Counted from the stretch's first letter, positions 28,333 through 38,698 are shown. The stretch is 64,000 bases of DNA from Lentimicrobiaceae bacterium (GCA_018001695.1 JAGNHN010000010.1:1-64000); one strand, 5' to 3'. The notes: a model not told the origin generated them from the sequence alone. Translations and numbers: made by a program.

Positions 28333-31122
28333 CTAAAATAATCGCATTTGTGTTGGTCCTTGTGCCCCGTTCCTGTCTGGTTCCTTGTTGGCCTGCTCTT
28401 GACTCTGTTCTTCTTCCATCTCCTGATCCTCCGTTTCAGGGGTATCTTCCGGTTCCGTCTCTTCAGAAACGTCTGGCAGATCGGGAGATGTTACGGGTTC
28501 GATGAAGGTTTCATCCTCCAGGGCAGGCTGGGATTCTATTGAATCTGGCCCGGCCGTTCCGTTCAAGGGCTCTTCAGGTTCCCCTTCTTCCGGTGATACC
28601 TCTGATACTTGTGTGATCAGCAGTTCCGATAAGCGTTTTCCTTTGGCGCCTATCCCTTTAACAGCGATAAAGGAGGTTGCATCGATCTGCTCCTGCGCCG
28701 GTTCGGCAGACTTCGTCTTTTTATTACCTTCCACGCTGAAAACAGGGTGGGTGTGCAGGCTGAGGAGGATGAGCTGGGATCCTGGACCATCGCCAATAAA
28801 ACCTTGCAGTTTATCACTGACCTCAGGTATAAAGCGTTTGATATAATAGAACCCGCTTTGTGCTTCTCTGTAAATGACTGTTACAGTTATACCAGCCACA
28901 AACTTCCGGATCAGGAACATATCCTCATCGAAATGCGTGGTGATGTCGAAGCCATAAGTACGATAACTGCCATTCCGGTTGAACCCGATGATGCGGTCGT
29001 CTGCTTCAAACTTTCCAAGGAACAAGCCCCGCTTTTCGCTGTTGATGCGGTTCACGGTGTCATCGTACCATATGCCGATGGCGGAAAGTGTGGACACTCC
29101 TTCCTCTTTCTTGATAATCTTCTTAACGGTATATTTCGTGAGGGTAATCCCCTTGGTGTTTCTGCCACGTATGGGAATCTCCGTGAAGTCAAAATCAAAC
29201 ATGGTCTTACGGAGCTTGGGCCTGGGACGCAGCATGACGCGGATCACCTCTGCCTCCCCATTGGGATTGGCAGTGAGGTAGAGGACTTTGCTTCCTTTGG
29301 TTCCACCTGTGGCATCATATTCTTTATCACGGGTAACACCGGTAACGGAGAAGCGCTTAATCATGGCTTTTCCGCCTTTACCATCTTGATAAACAAGGTT
29401 ATAGACAGTCCTCTCGTCGTTTTTGCGAAATACGTCGATATGGAGGATGTCTTTCCCGACGAAAACCTTTTCAGCGACTTTGGTAACGATGAAGGAGCCA
29501 TCCCCCCTGAACACGATGATGTCATCAATATCGCTGCAGTCGCAGACATACTCATCCTTGCGCAGGGAGGTGCCGGCAAAACCTTCCTGCCGGTTCACAT
29601 AAAGGCGCTGCGTGGCAGCAGCCACCATGGTCGCTTCAATGTTTTCAAAGCTACGGATCTCCGTCCTGCGTTCCTTCCCTTTCCCGTATTTATCGCGAAT
29701 TTTGGTAAACCAGTCGATGGCATAATCCGTCAAATGGATCAGGTGATGCTCCACCTGTTTCATTTCCTCTTCGATGCGGGCGAGGTTGTCGGCGGCCCGG
29801 TCGAGGTCGTAACGCGAGATCTTCTTTATCCTGATCTCCGTGAGACGGATGATATCTTCTTCGGTAACGGGCCGTCTCAACAGGTTGGCGTAAGGTTTCA
29901 GTCCCTCATCTATTGTCTGGATGACCGCTTCCCATGTTTCACTCTTTTCGATTCGGCGATAGATGCGTTTTTCAATGAAGATCCGTTCAAGACTGGCAGC
30001 ATGCCACTGGTCTTTTAGCTCTTCAAGTCTGATTTCCAGTTCTCTGGCCAGCAAATCCACGGTATGATCCACGGTGATGCTGAGGATCTGGCTGATCCCC
30101 ATGAAATGCGGTTTGCCTTCATGGATGACGCAGCTGTTGGGTGAGATAGAGATCTCACAATCCGTGAAAGCATAGAGGGCATCCATGGTCTGGTCAGGGG
30201 AAACCCCGGTTGCGAGGTGGATCAGTATCTCAACATCGCTGGCGGTATTGTCATCTATTTTTCGGATGCGAATCTTGCCTTTGTCATTGGCTGCCAGGAT
30301 AGAGTCGATGAGCGATGTGGTCGTCGTGCCAAACGGAATCTCCCGGATGGCGAGGGTCCGCTTGTCAATCTGGTGGATGCGTGCCCTGACGCGAATACGG
30401 CTGCCTCGCAATCCGTCGTTGTACTTTGTAACATCGACGAAACCTCCTGTCGGGAAATCCGGGTAAAGGGTGACTTCTTCATCGCGCAGTAAACCGATAG
30501 CTGCATCAATGATTTCCAGAAAGTTATGTGGTAATATTTTAGAAGCCAAACCCACAGCGATACCTTCCACGCCTTGTGCAAGCAGGAGCGGGAATTTGGA
30601 TGGCAGCAACACAGGTTCTTTCTTTCTGCCGTCATAAGAAGGCTTCCACTGGGTTGTTTTCGGATTAAAAAGCACTTCCAGTGCGAATTTCGACAACCTG
30701 GCCTCGATGTAACGGGGTGCTGCAGCGCTGTCACCGGTGAGCAGGTTTCCCCAGTTACCCTGGGTATCGATCAGCAATTCCTTCTGGCCGAGCTGTACCA
30801 GGGCTTCTCCGATGGACGCATCGCCGTGGGGGTGGAATTGCATGGTCTGACCGATGATGTTGGCGACCTTGTGAAAACGGCCGTCTTCCATCTCATAGAG
30901 GGCATGAAGGATGCGCCTTTGCACTGGCTTCAGTCCATCCAGCACATCAGGTACTGCCCTTTCCATGATCACATAGGAAGCATAATCGAGGAACCAGTTC
31001 TCGTACATGCCCGTCAGCTGGATGACACGGTGCTGGGCACCGCCTTCCTTACCGGGTTCTTTGGACTGAACCGGGTTAGGGCTATCCCCGCTATCCTGAG
31101 CGATGAGGTCCTCTTCCATCAT
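28333..31122 (-). CDS. parC: DNA topoisomerase IV / gyrase subunit A (ParC-like)
   Basis: 929 residues. The breakage-reunion domain starts near 38 (MYENWFLDYASYVIMERAVP) and has HPHGDASIGEAL and the catalytic tyrosine in AAAPRY (Tyr138). A coiled coil and beta-pinwheel follow. The last 90 or so residues are a very acidic, Pro/Glu-rich tail ending TQMRLF. The sequence style fits the Bacteroidota ParC branch rather than GyrA, but gyrA cannot be fully excluded without comparison. The partner subunit (parE) is not adjacent. The gene lies 9 bases behind the BatA-like gene in a four-gene operon. Confidence 0.9.
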   Translation of the reverse strand: MMEEDLIAQDSGDSPNPVQSKEPGKEGGAQHRVIQLTGMYENWFLDYASYVIMERAVPDVLDGLKPVQRRILHALYEMEDGRFHKVANIIGQTMQFHPHGDASIGEALVQLGQKELLIDTQGNWGNLLTGDSAAAPRYIEARLSKFALEVLFNPKTTQWKPSYDGRKKEPVLLPSKFPLLLAQGVEGIAVGLASKILPHNFLEIIDAAIGLLRDEEVTLYPDFPTGGFVDVTKYNDGLRGSRIRVRARIHQIDKRTLAIREIPFGTTTTSLIDSILAANDKGKIRIRKIDDNTASDVEILIHLATGVSPDQTMDALYAFTDCEISISPNSCVIHEGKPHFMGISQILSITVDHTVDLLARELEIRLEELKDQWHAASLERIFIEKRIYRRIEKSETWEAVIQTIDEGLKPYANLLRRPVTEEDIIRLTEIRIKKISRYDLDRAADNLARIEEEMKQVEHHLIHLTDYAIDWFTKIRDKYGKGKERRTEIRSFENIEATMVAAATQRLYVNRQEGFAGTSLRKDEYVCDCSDIDDIIVFRGDGSFIVTKVAEKVFVGKDILHIDVFRKNDERTVYNLVYQDGKGGKAMIKRFSVTGVTRDKEYDATGGTKGSKVLYLTANPNGEAEVIRVMLRPRPKLRKTMFDFDFTEIPIRGRNTKGITLTKYTVKKIIKKEEGVSTLSAIGIWYDDTVNRINSEKRGLFLGKFEADDRIIGFNRNGSYRTYGFDITTHFDEDMFLIRKFVAGITVTVIYREAQSGFYYIKRFIPEVSDKLQGFIGDGPGSQLILLSLHTHPVFSVEGNKKTKSAEPAQEQIDATSFIAVKGIGAKGKRLSELLITQVSEVSPEEGEPEEPLNGTAGPDSIESQPALEDETFIEPVTSPDLPDVSEETEPEDTPETEDQEMEEEQSQEQANKEPDRNGAQGPTQMRLF

Positions 31123-31131
31123 GGCTCAAAA

Positions 31132-33186
31132 TTATTTCAAAAATCTGAGCAAAGCGACTTCGATAGCCAGGAATATCAATACCAGGATGACGAACCAGAT
31201 CCACAGCCGTGTTCCTTTCTGGATATCCTGTATCACTTTTTGTGTATCCTGCTGACTTGCATCCAGGATGCGAGTGTTGCGCCAGCCTTGTCTGGCACTG
31301 ATATTTTCCAGTTCATCGACGGTGTAGTACCTCAGGTCTGACTCCCGGCGGTCGTAATTGAAGGCAGCCAGGGCGAGAAGGGTATCCGTTGTCCTGACCT
31401 GGTAAACGCCGGCGTTCCGGACCTGCTCTCCGAAGAAAAGACCCAGGTCGTTGCCTCTGCGGCGCATCTCCGGCACCAGTTCAGGACCATTGCCGGATGG
31501 GCGTAACCTTATCATTTCCTCACCTCTGGGAACATCTGAAAGGCTCAGCATGGCATCCTGGCCGACAGTATATTGAAGATCTCCTGCCGGACGGCTGTTC
31601 AGTGCCATCTGGTATAGAAAGGGCACCAGCAAAGCGTGACGTGGCAAACTGCTGTAAGCCGGATCAAGTGGAACAGCAAAGAAATATGCCTTGCCTTTGT
31701 CCAGCCTGGATGCTACGAGAAAGGGCCGGCCGTTTTGCAAATGGACAACCACATTGGCGTCAGTCTGGTTTCCCAGGCTGATGGGGTAATGCGAAAAAAC
31801 AAGCGGCAGATCTGTCCTGGCCCCTTCTGCTTCCCTGACGCCCGGATCGAATACATCTTTCAGCAGAGGATGCTCACGGTCCACGTCGGAAACACGGGTA
31901 TCGGCTGTGTCCAGGTCTCCAATCCTACCCAGGTTCAGCCCGGCCGTAAGCTGGCTGTATTCCTGCAATTCTGCACGGCCACCAGGAAAAATCGCCAGGC
32001 TTCCGCCTTGAATGACATAATCCTGCAGCGCATTCTGAAGTCCGGATGATATCCCGTCCAGGTTGTGCAATATGATCAGATCCTGCGCGGTTAAGCGGCC
32101 GTAATCAAGGTCAAGGGCAGCGTATTGGGTGTAAAGGATGGATGAGTCACGCCCGAACAGGGCTGGCAAAAAGGGGCCGGATTGACCGTTATGAATCTGC
32201 ATAACGGGGATACGCTGCCTTACCTGAAATGCAAAATACAGCTTGTCATCATAGGTAACAGGATAGTCTGTAATCTCGGCCACAGCCTCATACCATCCCG
32301 GATTCTCCAGGCGTATGCCGAGGCTTGTCTCCTGTGATGCTCCCGCCTGGATATCGAGTGTCGAAACGGCCCGTTGTTCGCCATTAATCAACAGGCGAAG
32401 GGGGACCTTTTCGAGGTCCTGGGTCCCTGAGTTCTTAATTCTGATGGTTAGCTGGGACTGCATGCCAGCCAATTGAACCGGAGACGTGAACCAGACGCTG
32501 TCAATAAATACATTCGGTGTTTCAACAGCCTGCAGGGGCATCATAAAAACCCGTAAACCTGAATCTTGCAGCATTTGGTCACTTTGGATGATAGAATACT
32601 GGAAATCAGATATTACATATAATTCACCCTGTTTGACTTCACGCGCAAGCAGGTCCCTGTGCCTGGCAAATACGTCTTCCAGGCCAATTGAAACCGGAGA
32701 CGGTTCTACTTCCAGAAGCAGGTTCAGAAAATCCTCCCTGGAAATGAAACGGTGATGCCTGCCCTCTAGATCGTTGGTAATAAGATGAAAGACATCGGTG
32801 GCTCCATAGGCGGAGGCAATACCCATGGCTTTTTCCCGGGCAAGGTCTAGCAATATTCCATCTGTTGAGGCAGCTTCCATGCTGAAGCTGTTGTCGATAT
32901 AAATGCTGACATACCGGATTGCCTCCAGGTGCTGTGCATCCTTATCCACGGGTATGTATGGCTGAGCAAACGCCAGTACGAGCATGGCGATAGCCATCAT
33001 CCGGGCTAAAAGTACCAGGATATGTTTCAGTTTCGACTGCCTTTCCGTCTCAAACTTGAGGGCTTCAATGAGGCGCACATTGGAAAAATAGACTTTACGG
33101 TAGCGCCGGAACCGGAATAGATGGATGATCAGCGGTATGAATATCGCCAGTAAGGCCCAAAGGAAAGAAGGAATGACAAACTCCAT
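31132..33186 (-). CDS. BatA-like membrane protein with VWA-type domain
   Basis: 684 residues from MEFVIPSFLW. The N-terminal BatA domain has two membrane helices (about 2-20 and 55-77) around an FRRYRKVYFSNVRLIE loop, as in aerotolerance-type proteins. A VWA-like region follows with DNSFSM as a partial metal-adhesion site. The middle is beta-rich, and a final membrane helix (about 660-680) anchors the C-terminus. A longer frame opens with TTG at 33309, but the -7 box at 33228 lies inside it, so the ATG at 33186 is preferred. It is the first gene of the operon with parC, fprA and a lipoprotein. It may help envelope integrity, though the exact role is unknown. Confidence 0.85.
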   Translation of the reverse strand: MEFVIPSFLWALLAIFIPLIIHLFRFRRYRKVYFSNVRLIEALKFETERQSKLKHILVLLARMMAIAMLVLAFAQPYIPVDKDAQHLEAIRYVSIYIDNSFSMEAASTDGILLDLAREKAMGIASAYGATDVFHLITNDLEGRHHRFISREDFLNLLLEVEPSPVSIGLEDVFARHRDLLAREVKQGELYVISDFQYSIIQSDQMLQDSGLRVFMMPLQAVETPNVFIDSVWFTSPVQLAGMQSQLTIRIKNSGTQDLEKVPLRLLINGEQRAVSTLDIQAGASQETSLGIRLENPGWYEAVAEITDYPVTYDDKLYFAFQVRQRIPVMQIHNGQSGPFLPALFGRDSSILYTQYAALDLDYGRLTAQDLIILHNLDGISSGLQNALQDYVIQGGSLAIFPGGRAELQEYSQLTAGLNLGRIGDLDTADTRVSDVDREHPLLKDVFDPGVREAEGARTDLPLVFSHYPISLGNQTDANVVVHLQNGRPFLVASRLDKGKAYFFAVPLDPAYSSLPRHALLVPFLYQMALNSRPAGDLQYTVGQDAMLSLSDVPRGEEMIRLRPSGNGPELVPEMRRRGNDLGLFFGEQVRNAGVYQVRTTDTLLALAAFNYDRRESDLRYYTVDELENISARQGWRNTRILDASQQDTQKVIQDIQKGTRLWIWFVILVLIFLAIEVALLRFLK

Positions 33187-33227
33187 GACACACTGTATAT
33201 GACAACTGCTAAGCCCTTGATAGCCGG

Positions 33228-33235
33228 CAAAGATA
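33228..33235 (-). promoter_or_regulatory. -7 box for the BatA-parC-fprA operon
   Basis: TATCTTTG on the minus strand, about 42 bases before the ATG at 33186. It is the only good box ahead of the four tightly spaced genes down to 26242. Confidence 0.65.
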
Positions 33236-33425
33236 ACCATTATTCCCGGCCCTGGATTCAGTACACAGGAGGGAAGAAAACGAAGAAAAACTTTACTTAG
33301 TGCATACAACCTTTACAATGGATTTTGTGTCTGCTGGTAGAGCAGGGCTTACAAGCGATCCTGAATGGGGAATATTGTTGAAAAATGAATGATAAGGTCC
33401 TGTTAAACAATCAGTAGAAAAAGCA

Positions 33426-33433
33426 TATATTTG
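33426..33433 (+). promoter_or_regulatory. -7 box for the small secreted protein gene
   Basis: TATATTTG on the plus strand, with an expected transcript start near 33440. That leaves the ATG at 33447 almost at the 5' end and makes the ATG at 33474 the better start. The rest of 33187-33425 holds only the two promoters of this divergent pair. Confidence 0.7.
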
Positions 33434-33473
33434 TTACGCAATACAAATGACAGAAAATCAAAACCCGATATCA

Positions 33474-33953
33474 ATGAAAAGCAACAGAATCTTCATGTTG
33501 GCATGGATTTTCACGGCAATGGCCGTCATGGGCCTTCAGGAGGGCATGGCCAATCCAGGGAATCATCTGCCGATCACTTCGCTTACCACGGAATGGCAAC
33601 TCGACAGAGAAGTGGATGGCATTCAGATATATGCAAAAAGGGTAGAATGCCATGACCATATGAATGGTATCTTCAAGGAATTTGTAATGCTGAAGTTTGT
33701 GAACACCACATCTCAGAATCTGCGTTTGAACTGGGAGATGGAGCTGTGGTATGATGGAAAATGCCTTACATGCGGGCTTGCTTCTCAGGAATATCAGTAT
33801 TCATTGGATCTGGAAGCCGGAAGTAGCTTGGAAGGAAGCTGTGACAAGCAGTCACCGCGCGAAGTGAAGTTCCACCTCCGCTTCCTCAACTATGATCATG
33901 TGCCCAAACTTACACAGTACAACCTGGCCAACCTGCAAGTTAGCCTGAGATAA
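33474..33953 (+). CDS. Small secreted protein, unknown
   Basis: 159 residues from MKSNRIFMLAWIFTAMAVM, a signal peptide. The mature protein has a beta-rich look and four cysteines, two in KCLTCG and one each in VECHDH and GSCDKQ, which could form disulfides. No family was recognised, and there is no T9SS sorting domain. It lies 46 bases upstream of a type B T9SS cargo gene and may be transcribed with it. An in-frame ATG nine codons earlier is less likely given the promoter. Confidence 0.75.
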   Translation: MKSNRIFMLAWIFTAMAVMGLQEGMANPGNHLPITSLTTEWQLDREVDGIQIYAKRVECHDHMNGIFKEFVMLKFVNTTSQNLRLNWEMELWYDGKCLTCGLASQEYQYSLDLEAGSSLEGSCDKQSPREVKFHLRFLNYDHVPKLTQYNLANLQVSLR

Positions 33954-33999
33954 ATGCCAGAAAATCATCAAGTAGCCACAATAAAAAGTTAAGAAACCG

Positions 34000-35853
34000 A
34001 TGAAACGAATCCTACAGGGTCTCATCCTTTCTCTTCTGAGCCTTGGTCTGACACACCAGGTTTCTGCCCAGTGCGACATCACTGCTACAGGATATCCCAT
34101 TGAAATTTGCCGGGGTGAACCGGTCATGCTGACGGCCGCAGGAGCATGCGGGTATCTCATGCTCAACGACTTTAACAACGGGACCATTGGTTTGGGCTGG
34201 TTCTCCAATGCATCCCCTATGTTTAACAACCCTTGCCCCCCGACCAACCCACCGGCCAGCGGTATCGTATGCTGGATCGGATCGGCTACCAATTTTCCCA
34301 GGCACCTTACCACCATTGCCTATAACCTTAGCATCGGTGCCGGATATACCATCGAATGGGATCAGAAATACGGAGCCAATCAAAATCCGACCAACTGCGA
34401 GTCGCCTGACCTTCCCGGTGAAGGTGTGCATCTCCAGTACAGTATTGTGGGTCCTACAGGTCCATGGCATGATATCAATTATTGGACCCCGGTTCCGGGT
34501 AATGCAGCTACCGGGCCCTATTATACATGGAATCACTATGTTGAAAACGTCCCGGCCATTGCCTATACGCCCAATACGCATTTCCGCTGGTATCAGGACG
34601 TGACTTCAGGCAATACCTGGGATCACTGGGGTATCGATAATGTGGAAATCAAAGCTGCCAGCGGTCTGAACAGCAATGTGCTCTGGAGTAACGGAGACAC
34701 CACTTTCAGTACCCTCGTTTACCCAGATTCCACTGGTATGTACACGGTTGTTATTTATGATACGCTTTACGCGGCTCTGGACTCTGTTTTTATTGTCGTG
34801 CATCAGATCCCGAATGCCAATTTTACGCTGAATACACCCATCTGCTCTGAATCGGATAGCGTCGTTCTTCAATATACCGGAAATGCACCCTACGATGCTG
34901 AGTACTTCTGGCAGGTCAGCGGTGGATTGGATGTCAACAGCAGCGGCCCAGGCCCGCACACCCTCGACAATCTTGCCGCTGGACAGTATATGGTTACCCT
35001 GAACGTCAATAATCATGGGTGTAACTCTGATATGGATACGATGTGGTTCACTGTGAACCAGCGCCCACTGGTCAGTTTCACTGCTGACTATCTGTTTGGT
35101 TGTGACCCGGTGACTGTGAATTTCTCAAACAATACCTATCCGGTTGCAGCTACCTTTGATTGGGAATTCGGGGATGGCACGACGGCCAGCGGACCCAGCC
35201 CGACGCATACCTTCTGGTACAGCCAGACGGACTCAGCCTATAGTGTGAAGCTGATCGCAACCACAGCAGACGGATGTTCGAATGAGTATACCATCGAAGA
35301 ATTTATCGCAGTATACCCTATGCCGGTTGCTGATTATGATGCTGTACCAGATAGTACGCCATTCCGTGAGCCGGAAATCGCTTTCAATGATATGTCTTCC
35401 CCGACAGCCATCAGTTGGTTCTGGGACTTTGGCGACGGTGAGACCTCAACAGATAAAGACCCAACCCATACATACCTGGCTCCGGGTGAGTATAAGGTCT
35501 TTCTAGAAGTGAAGACCAAATACGGTTGTACGGATACGGTCTCTTACATCGTGAAAGTAATAGAGGAAATGATTGACAGCCTCATCTTCCCGAATGTCTT
35601 TACACCCAATGGAGATGGTGTCAATGATAAATTTGTGATCGACAAACTGGAGGACAAACATTACCTCAACCGGGAGCTCATCGTATTTAACCGTTGGGGT
35701 AAAAAAGTATATGAAGCCAGTGGTTATCTGAACCAGTGGGATGGTGCCGGTGTGCCGGATGGAACCTATTATTTTATTTTCCGGTATACTTACGCATTCC
35801 ATTCGGAATTCAAACCCAAGGAGGTGAGTGGTGTTGTGACCATTCTCCGCTGA
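34000..35853 (+). CDS. T9SS type B cargo protein with PKD domains
   Basis: 617 residues. The signal peptide ends near VSAQ. A galactose-binding-like or MAM-like N-terminal part (about 25-235) is followed by Ig-like and PKD domains (FDWEFGDGTTASGPSPTHTF, WFWDFGDGETSTDKDPTHTY). The C-terminus is the CHU_C/type B sorting domain: [43 protein letters not shown] and the final [11 protein letters not shown]. Type B cargo are delivered by T9SS and depend on different accessory factors from type A. Roughly the last 260 residues are paralogous to those of the next gene. Confidence 0.93.
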   Translation: MKRILQGLILSLLSLGLTHQVSAQCDITATGYPIEICRGEPVMLTAAGACGYLMLNDFNNGTIGLGWFSNASPMFNNPCPPTNPPASGIVCWIGSATNFPRHLTTIAYNLSIGAGYTIEWDQKYGANQNPTNCESPDLPGEGVHLQYSIVGPTGPWHDINYWTPVPGNAATGPYYTWNHYVENVPAIAYTPNTHFRWYQDVTSGNTWDHWGIDNVEIKAASGLNSNVLWSNGDTTFSTLVYPDSTGMYTVVIYDTLYAALDSVFIVVHQIPNANFTLNTPICSESDSVVLQYTGNAPYDAEYFWQVSGGLDVNSSGPGPHTLDNLAAGQYMVTLNVNNHGCNSDMDTMWFTVNQRPLVSFTADYLFGCDPVTVNFSNNTYPVAATFDWEFGDGTTASGPSPTHTFWYSQTDSAYSVKLIATTADGCSNEYTIEEFIAVYPMPVADYDAVPDSTPFREPEIAFNDMSSPTAISWFWDFGDGETSTDKDPTHTYLAPGEYKVFLEVKTKYGCTDTVSYIVKVIEEMIDSLIFPNVFTPNGDGVNDKFVIDKLEDKHYLNRELIVFNRWGKKVYEASGYLNQWDGAGVPDGTYYFIFRYTYAFHSEFKPKEVSGVVTILR

Positions 35854-35881
35854 CGGCTTCTGGTGTTAACATAATACAAAC

Positions 35882-35905
35882 GCAACGGCGCCCCGGCGCC
35901 GTTGC
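35882..35905 (+). terminator. Strong GC hairpin between type B genes
   Basis: GCAACGGCGC at 35882-35891 pairs perfectly with 35896-35905 over a CCCG loop. It starts 29 bases after the stop of the first type B gene. There is no U-run, so it may slow or stop transcription, or stabilise the upstream mRNA end, rather than act as a classical terminator. Confidence 0.55.
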
Positions 35906-35922
35906 ACTATATTGTCCAGATC

Positions 35923-38127
35923 ATGTCGTCAATGCGAAGTTTCCTTAGAGCTAGAACATGGATCCTGGTATTCTCCTTTCTCGGAATGCTATCAGGCCAC
36001 ACCAAAGGTCAATTGGTTGTTACAACAGGCATTCCACCTGCACAGCTCGTAAATAATGTACTGATCGGGCAGGGCGTATCCGCCTCAAATGTTGTGTTTA
36101 CCGGCGCAGGTGTTTCAATAGGACAGTTTGCCAATGGCTGGCTGACTAACCTGGGCCTGGATGAAGGCATCATCATCTCCACAGGTGATCTCACAGCAAC
36201 ACCACCTGTTGGGTCTCCCGTTACACAGTTTGCCTCCACAGGTAACGGAACCGGTGGTAACCCGCTGCTGGCGGCCCTGATTCCGGGTTATACCATTAAC
36301 GATGCTGCTGTTCTTGAGTTCGACTTCATCCCGGAAAGCGACACGATCAAATTCCGGTTCGTTTTTGGCTCTGAAGAATATCCTGAGTTTGTCAGCACCT
36401 CCTTCAACGATGTGTTTGGCTTTTTTATCTCAGGCCCCAAACCTGCCCCACTCACCGGAAACTATGTCAATGAGAATATCGCGCTTATCCCTGGTACCAG
36501 CCTTCCGGTAACAATCGACAATGTAAATAATGTCACGCCCTCTTATCCACAGTATTATGTCGATAATCAGGGTCTCAGTGGTATGACCATTGTGTATGAC
36601 GGGTTTACCGTTGTGCTTACTGCCTGGGCCAAGGTTGTACCCTGTATGACTTACCATATTGTCATTGCCATCGGCGATGCCGGTGACTCAGCTTATGATT
36701 CTGCTGTTTTTCTCGAAAAGGGAAGCTTTACCAGCACATCGGTCAGTGTAGCCACCAACTATACCAATCCTAAGCTTAATTTGCCCTATGCCGTTGAAGG
36801 TTGCCAGGATGCTATTGTCAGCTTCAAGGTTCCATTTGCCCGCTATGATTCAGCCTGGATTCATATCGATTCAATTTATGGAACAGCAATCAACGGTGTG
36901 GATTACAATTTTGTCATTGACAGCGTGCTGATTCCACCTGGCCATACGAGTGGCAATCTTACGGTATCCCCTATTATGGACAATATACCTGAAGGCATCG
37001 AGTACATTTTTATGAAGGTGCGGACCTCAGTTTGCAATGCTTCTGATACGGTGCTTATCATCCCTATAATAGACTATACCAGCATTCAGACCGTTTCAAC
37101 ACCGGATACCATGGTTTGCGGTTTATCGGCCCAGATTGAGGTGCAAGCTTTTGGTGGTGCTCCGCCATACCATTATATATGGACCCCCTATGAAGGGCTT
37201 AATGACCCCAACCTGCCCAATCCAACAGCCACGCCATTGACCACCACGCGATACTATGTTGAGGTATGGGATACCACAGGTTGTTCTATGGGCCTGGACT
37301 CAGTTCTGATAACCGTGAATCCGGCTCCGTTGATCAGCTTCATGCCTGACATTTACGAGGGCTGTGATCCGGTAACCGTGCAATTTACCCACAATGTTCA
37401 ACCCAACGCCCAGACGTTCTACTGGGATTTTGGGGATGGTACCAATACAAGTCTGGAAAATCCCCAGCATACATTTTATTATCATCCGGACACGGTATGG
37501 TTCAATGTGACGCTGACTGCCACAACACCGGAAGGATGCTCAGAATCCTATCAGGTGCAAAAGTTGATTAAGGTCCATCCCATGCCGGTAGCTGATTTTG
37601 AAGGTGACCCGGACAGTACCAATGTGCGTGAACCGGATGTCCAGTTTACCAATTATTCCTCCCCATACGTAACTACATGGTATTGGGATTTCGGGGATCC
37701 TGAAAGTCCGGACAACACCTCTACCCTGGAATCTCCAATGCATAGCTTCGTAGAGCCTGGTGATTATACCGTATTTCTGGAGGTTAAGACGGCATTTGGC
37801 TGCTGGGACACGATCAGCCGGGTGGTTAAGGTCATCGATGTCATGGAAGATTCACTGGTCTTCCCCAATGTCTTTACGCCCAATGGGGACGGCATTAATG
37901 ACCGCTTTGTTATCGATAAACTGGAACCCTTTTATTACCTGGGGCGTGACCTGGTTGTTTACAACCGTTGGGGCAAGAAGGTTTACGAATCAAGCGGGTA
38001 TATGAATGAATGGGATGGCGCCGGCGTGCCGGATGGTACCTATTTCTATATTTTCAGATACACCTTCTATTTCCTGGAGGAGAAAACAGCCAAGGAGGTA
38101 AGCGGTGTTGTCACCATTCTGAGATAA
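35923..38127 (+). CDS. Choice-of-anchor L protein with PKD domains, T9SS type B cargo
   Basis: 734 residues. A signal peptide ends near HTKG. The N-terminal domain (about 30-235) matches choice-of-anchor [51 protein letters not shown] and FGFFISGP. Calx-beta-like and Ig-like segments follow, then two PKD domains and the type B sorting domain ([30 protein letters not shown], ending VSGVVTILR). The frame can be extended to a TTG at 35902, but that lies inside the GC hairpin. ATG at 35923 or 35932 is preferred. It ends 6 bases from the converging ferritin-like gene. Confidence 0.9.
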   Translation: MSSMRSFLRARTWILVFSFLGMLSGHTKGQLVVTTGIPPAQLVNNVLIGQGVSASNVVFTGAGVSIGQFANGWLTNLGLDEGIIISTGDLTATPPVGSPVTQFASTGNGTGGNPLLAALIPGYTINDAAVLEFDFIPESDTIKFRFVFGSEEYPEFVSTSFNDVFGFFISGPKPAPLTGNYVNENIALIPGTSLPVTIDNVNNVTPSYPQYYVDNQGLSGMTIVYDGFTVVLTAWAKVVPCMTYHIVIAIGDAGDSAYDSAVFLEKGSFTSTSVSVATNYTNPKLNLPYAVEGCQDAIVSFKVPFARYDSAWIHIDSIYGTAINGVDYNFVIDSVLIPPGHTSGNLTVSPIMDNIPEGIEYIFMKVRTSVCNASDTVLIIPIIDYTSIQTVSTPDTMVCGLSAQIEVQAFGGAPPYHYIWTPYEGLNDPNLPNPTATPLTTTRYYVEVWDTTGCSMGLDSVLITVNPAPLISFMPDIYEGCDPVTVQFTHNVQPNAQTFYWDFGDGTNTSLENPQHTFYYHPDTVWFNVTLTATTPEGCSESYQVQKLIKVHPMPVADFEGDPDSTNVREPDVQFTNYSSPYVTTWYWDFGDPESPDNTSTLESPMHSFVEPGDYTVFLEVKTAFGCWDTISRVVKVIDVMEDSLVFPNVFTPNGDGINDRFVIDKLEPFYYLGRDLVVYNRWGKKVYESSGYMNEWDGAGVPDGTYFYIFRYTFYFLEEKTAKEVSGVVTILR

Positions 38128-38133
38128 GGCGGC

Positions 38134-38589
38134 TTAGTTCTCCCGAAGAACATATTCATCATATTCAAGTTCAAAGCGTAGTTTGTGCTTTGATTCTTCC
38201 TGTGCGAGGCTGATAAATATCTTCTCCATTTCCGGATCGCCGGCATTGGCTGCAAGGTCCATATAGAGTTTAAATGCAGTTTTTTCCTTCTTCATGGCAA
38301 TAACAAGTGCTTCTGCATAGGTAATCCCTGGATGTGGTTCAACATCCGTCAGGTAATCCCCGATATTCAGATCCATGATCACCTGCTGATCCATTCGTAA
38401 TGAACCTTCTTCTTTGATGCGGATCAGTCTGGCCTTATGTATCATTTCTTCACCGGCAAAGCCTTCAAATACACGTCTCATATCATCCTGCCGGGCTTCC
38501 ATTGCAAGTTTCTGATAGAATACTACGGCATCTTGCTCCGCAGCGATCGCAAAATCGAGGATTTCATTTACAGATTCAAACGCTTTCAT
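38134..38589 (-). CDS. Ferritin-like / rubrerythrin-type diiron protein
   Basis: 151 residues, a four-helix bundle with two ExxH-type repeats: AAEQDAVVFY with EEMIHKARL, and KKEKTAFKLY with EESKHKLRFE. These give the Glu/His set of a diiron site. The rubredoxin tail of true rubrerythrin is missing. Family members reduce peroxide or sequester iron. Expression should be strong, as the promoter is a full consensus match. It is a single-gene unit. Confidence 0.9.
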   Translation of the reverse strand: MKAFESVNEILDFAIAAEQDAVVFYQKLAMEARQDDMRRVFEGFAGEEMIHKARLIRIKEEGSLRMDQQVIMDLNIGDYLTDVEPHPGITYAEALVIAMKKEKTAFKLYMDLAANAGDPEMEKIFISLAQEESKHKLRFELEYDEYVLREN

Positions 38590-38617
38590 AGATATGATAT
38601 GAGATTAGGATGGTGCA

Positions 38618-38648
38618 CAAATATAAGCCAGAGGATTTAATAGCCAAA
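38618..38648 (-). promoter_or_regulatory. Consensus promoter of the ferritin-like gene
   Basis: TTTG (38645-38648) is followed after exactly 19 bases by TATATTTG (38618-38625) on the minus strand. The start codon at 38589 is about 29 bases downstream. Confidence 0.85.
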
Positions 38649-38667
38649 GACCAGGAAGTATTCGGGT

Positions 38668-38698
38668 AAAAAAAAAGGGCCGGCCTTGCGGCCAGCCC
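38668..38698 (-). terminator. Intrinsic terminator of gdhA
   Basis: On the minus strand GGGCTGGCC (38690-38698) pairs with GGCCGGCCC (38677-38685), with one G-T pair and a GCAA loop, followed by nine T. It starts 23 bases past the gdhA stop and ends 20 bases before the ferritin-like promoter. Confidence 0.93.

Noticed and set aside
28747-30018. 423-codon open frame on the plus strand
   Set aside because: It lies fully antisense to the topoisomerase A subunit gene, whose motifs are intact, and its product shows no recognisable domain.
34012-34581. 189-codon minus-strand frame
   Set aside because: Shadow of the type B cargo gene, which has a signal peptide and a complete sorting domain.
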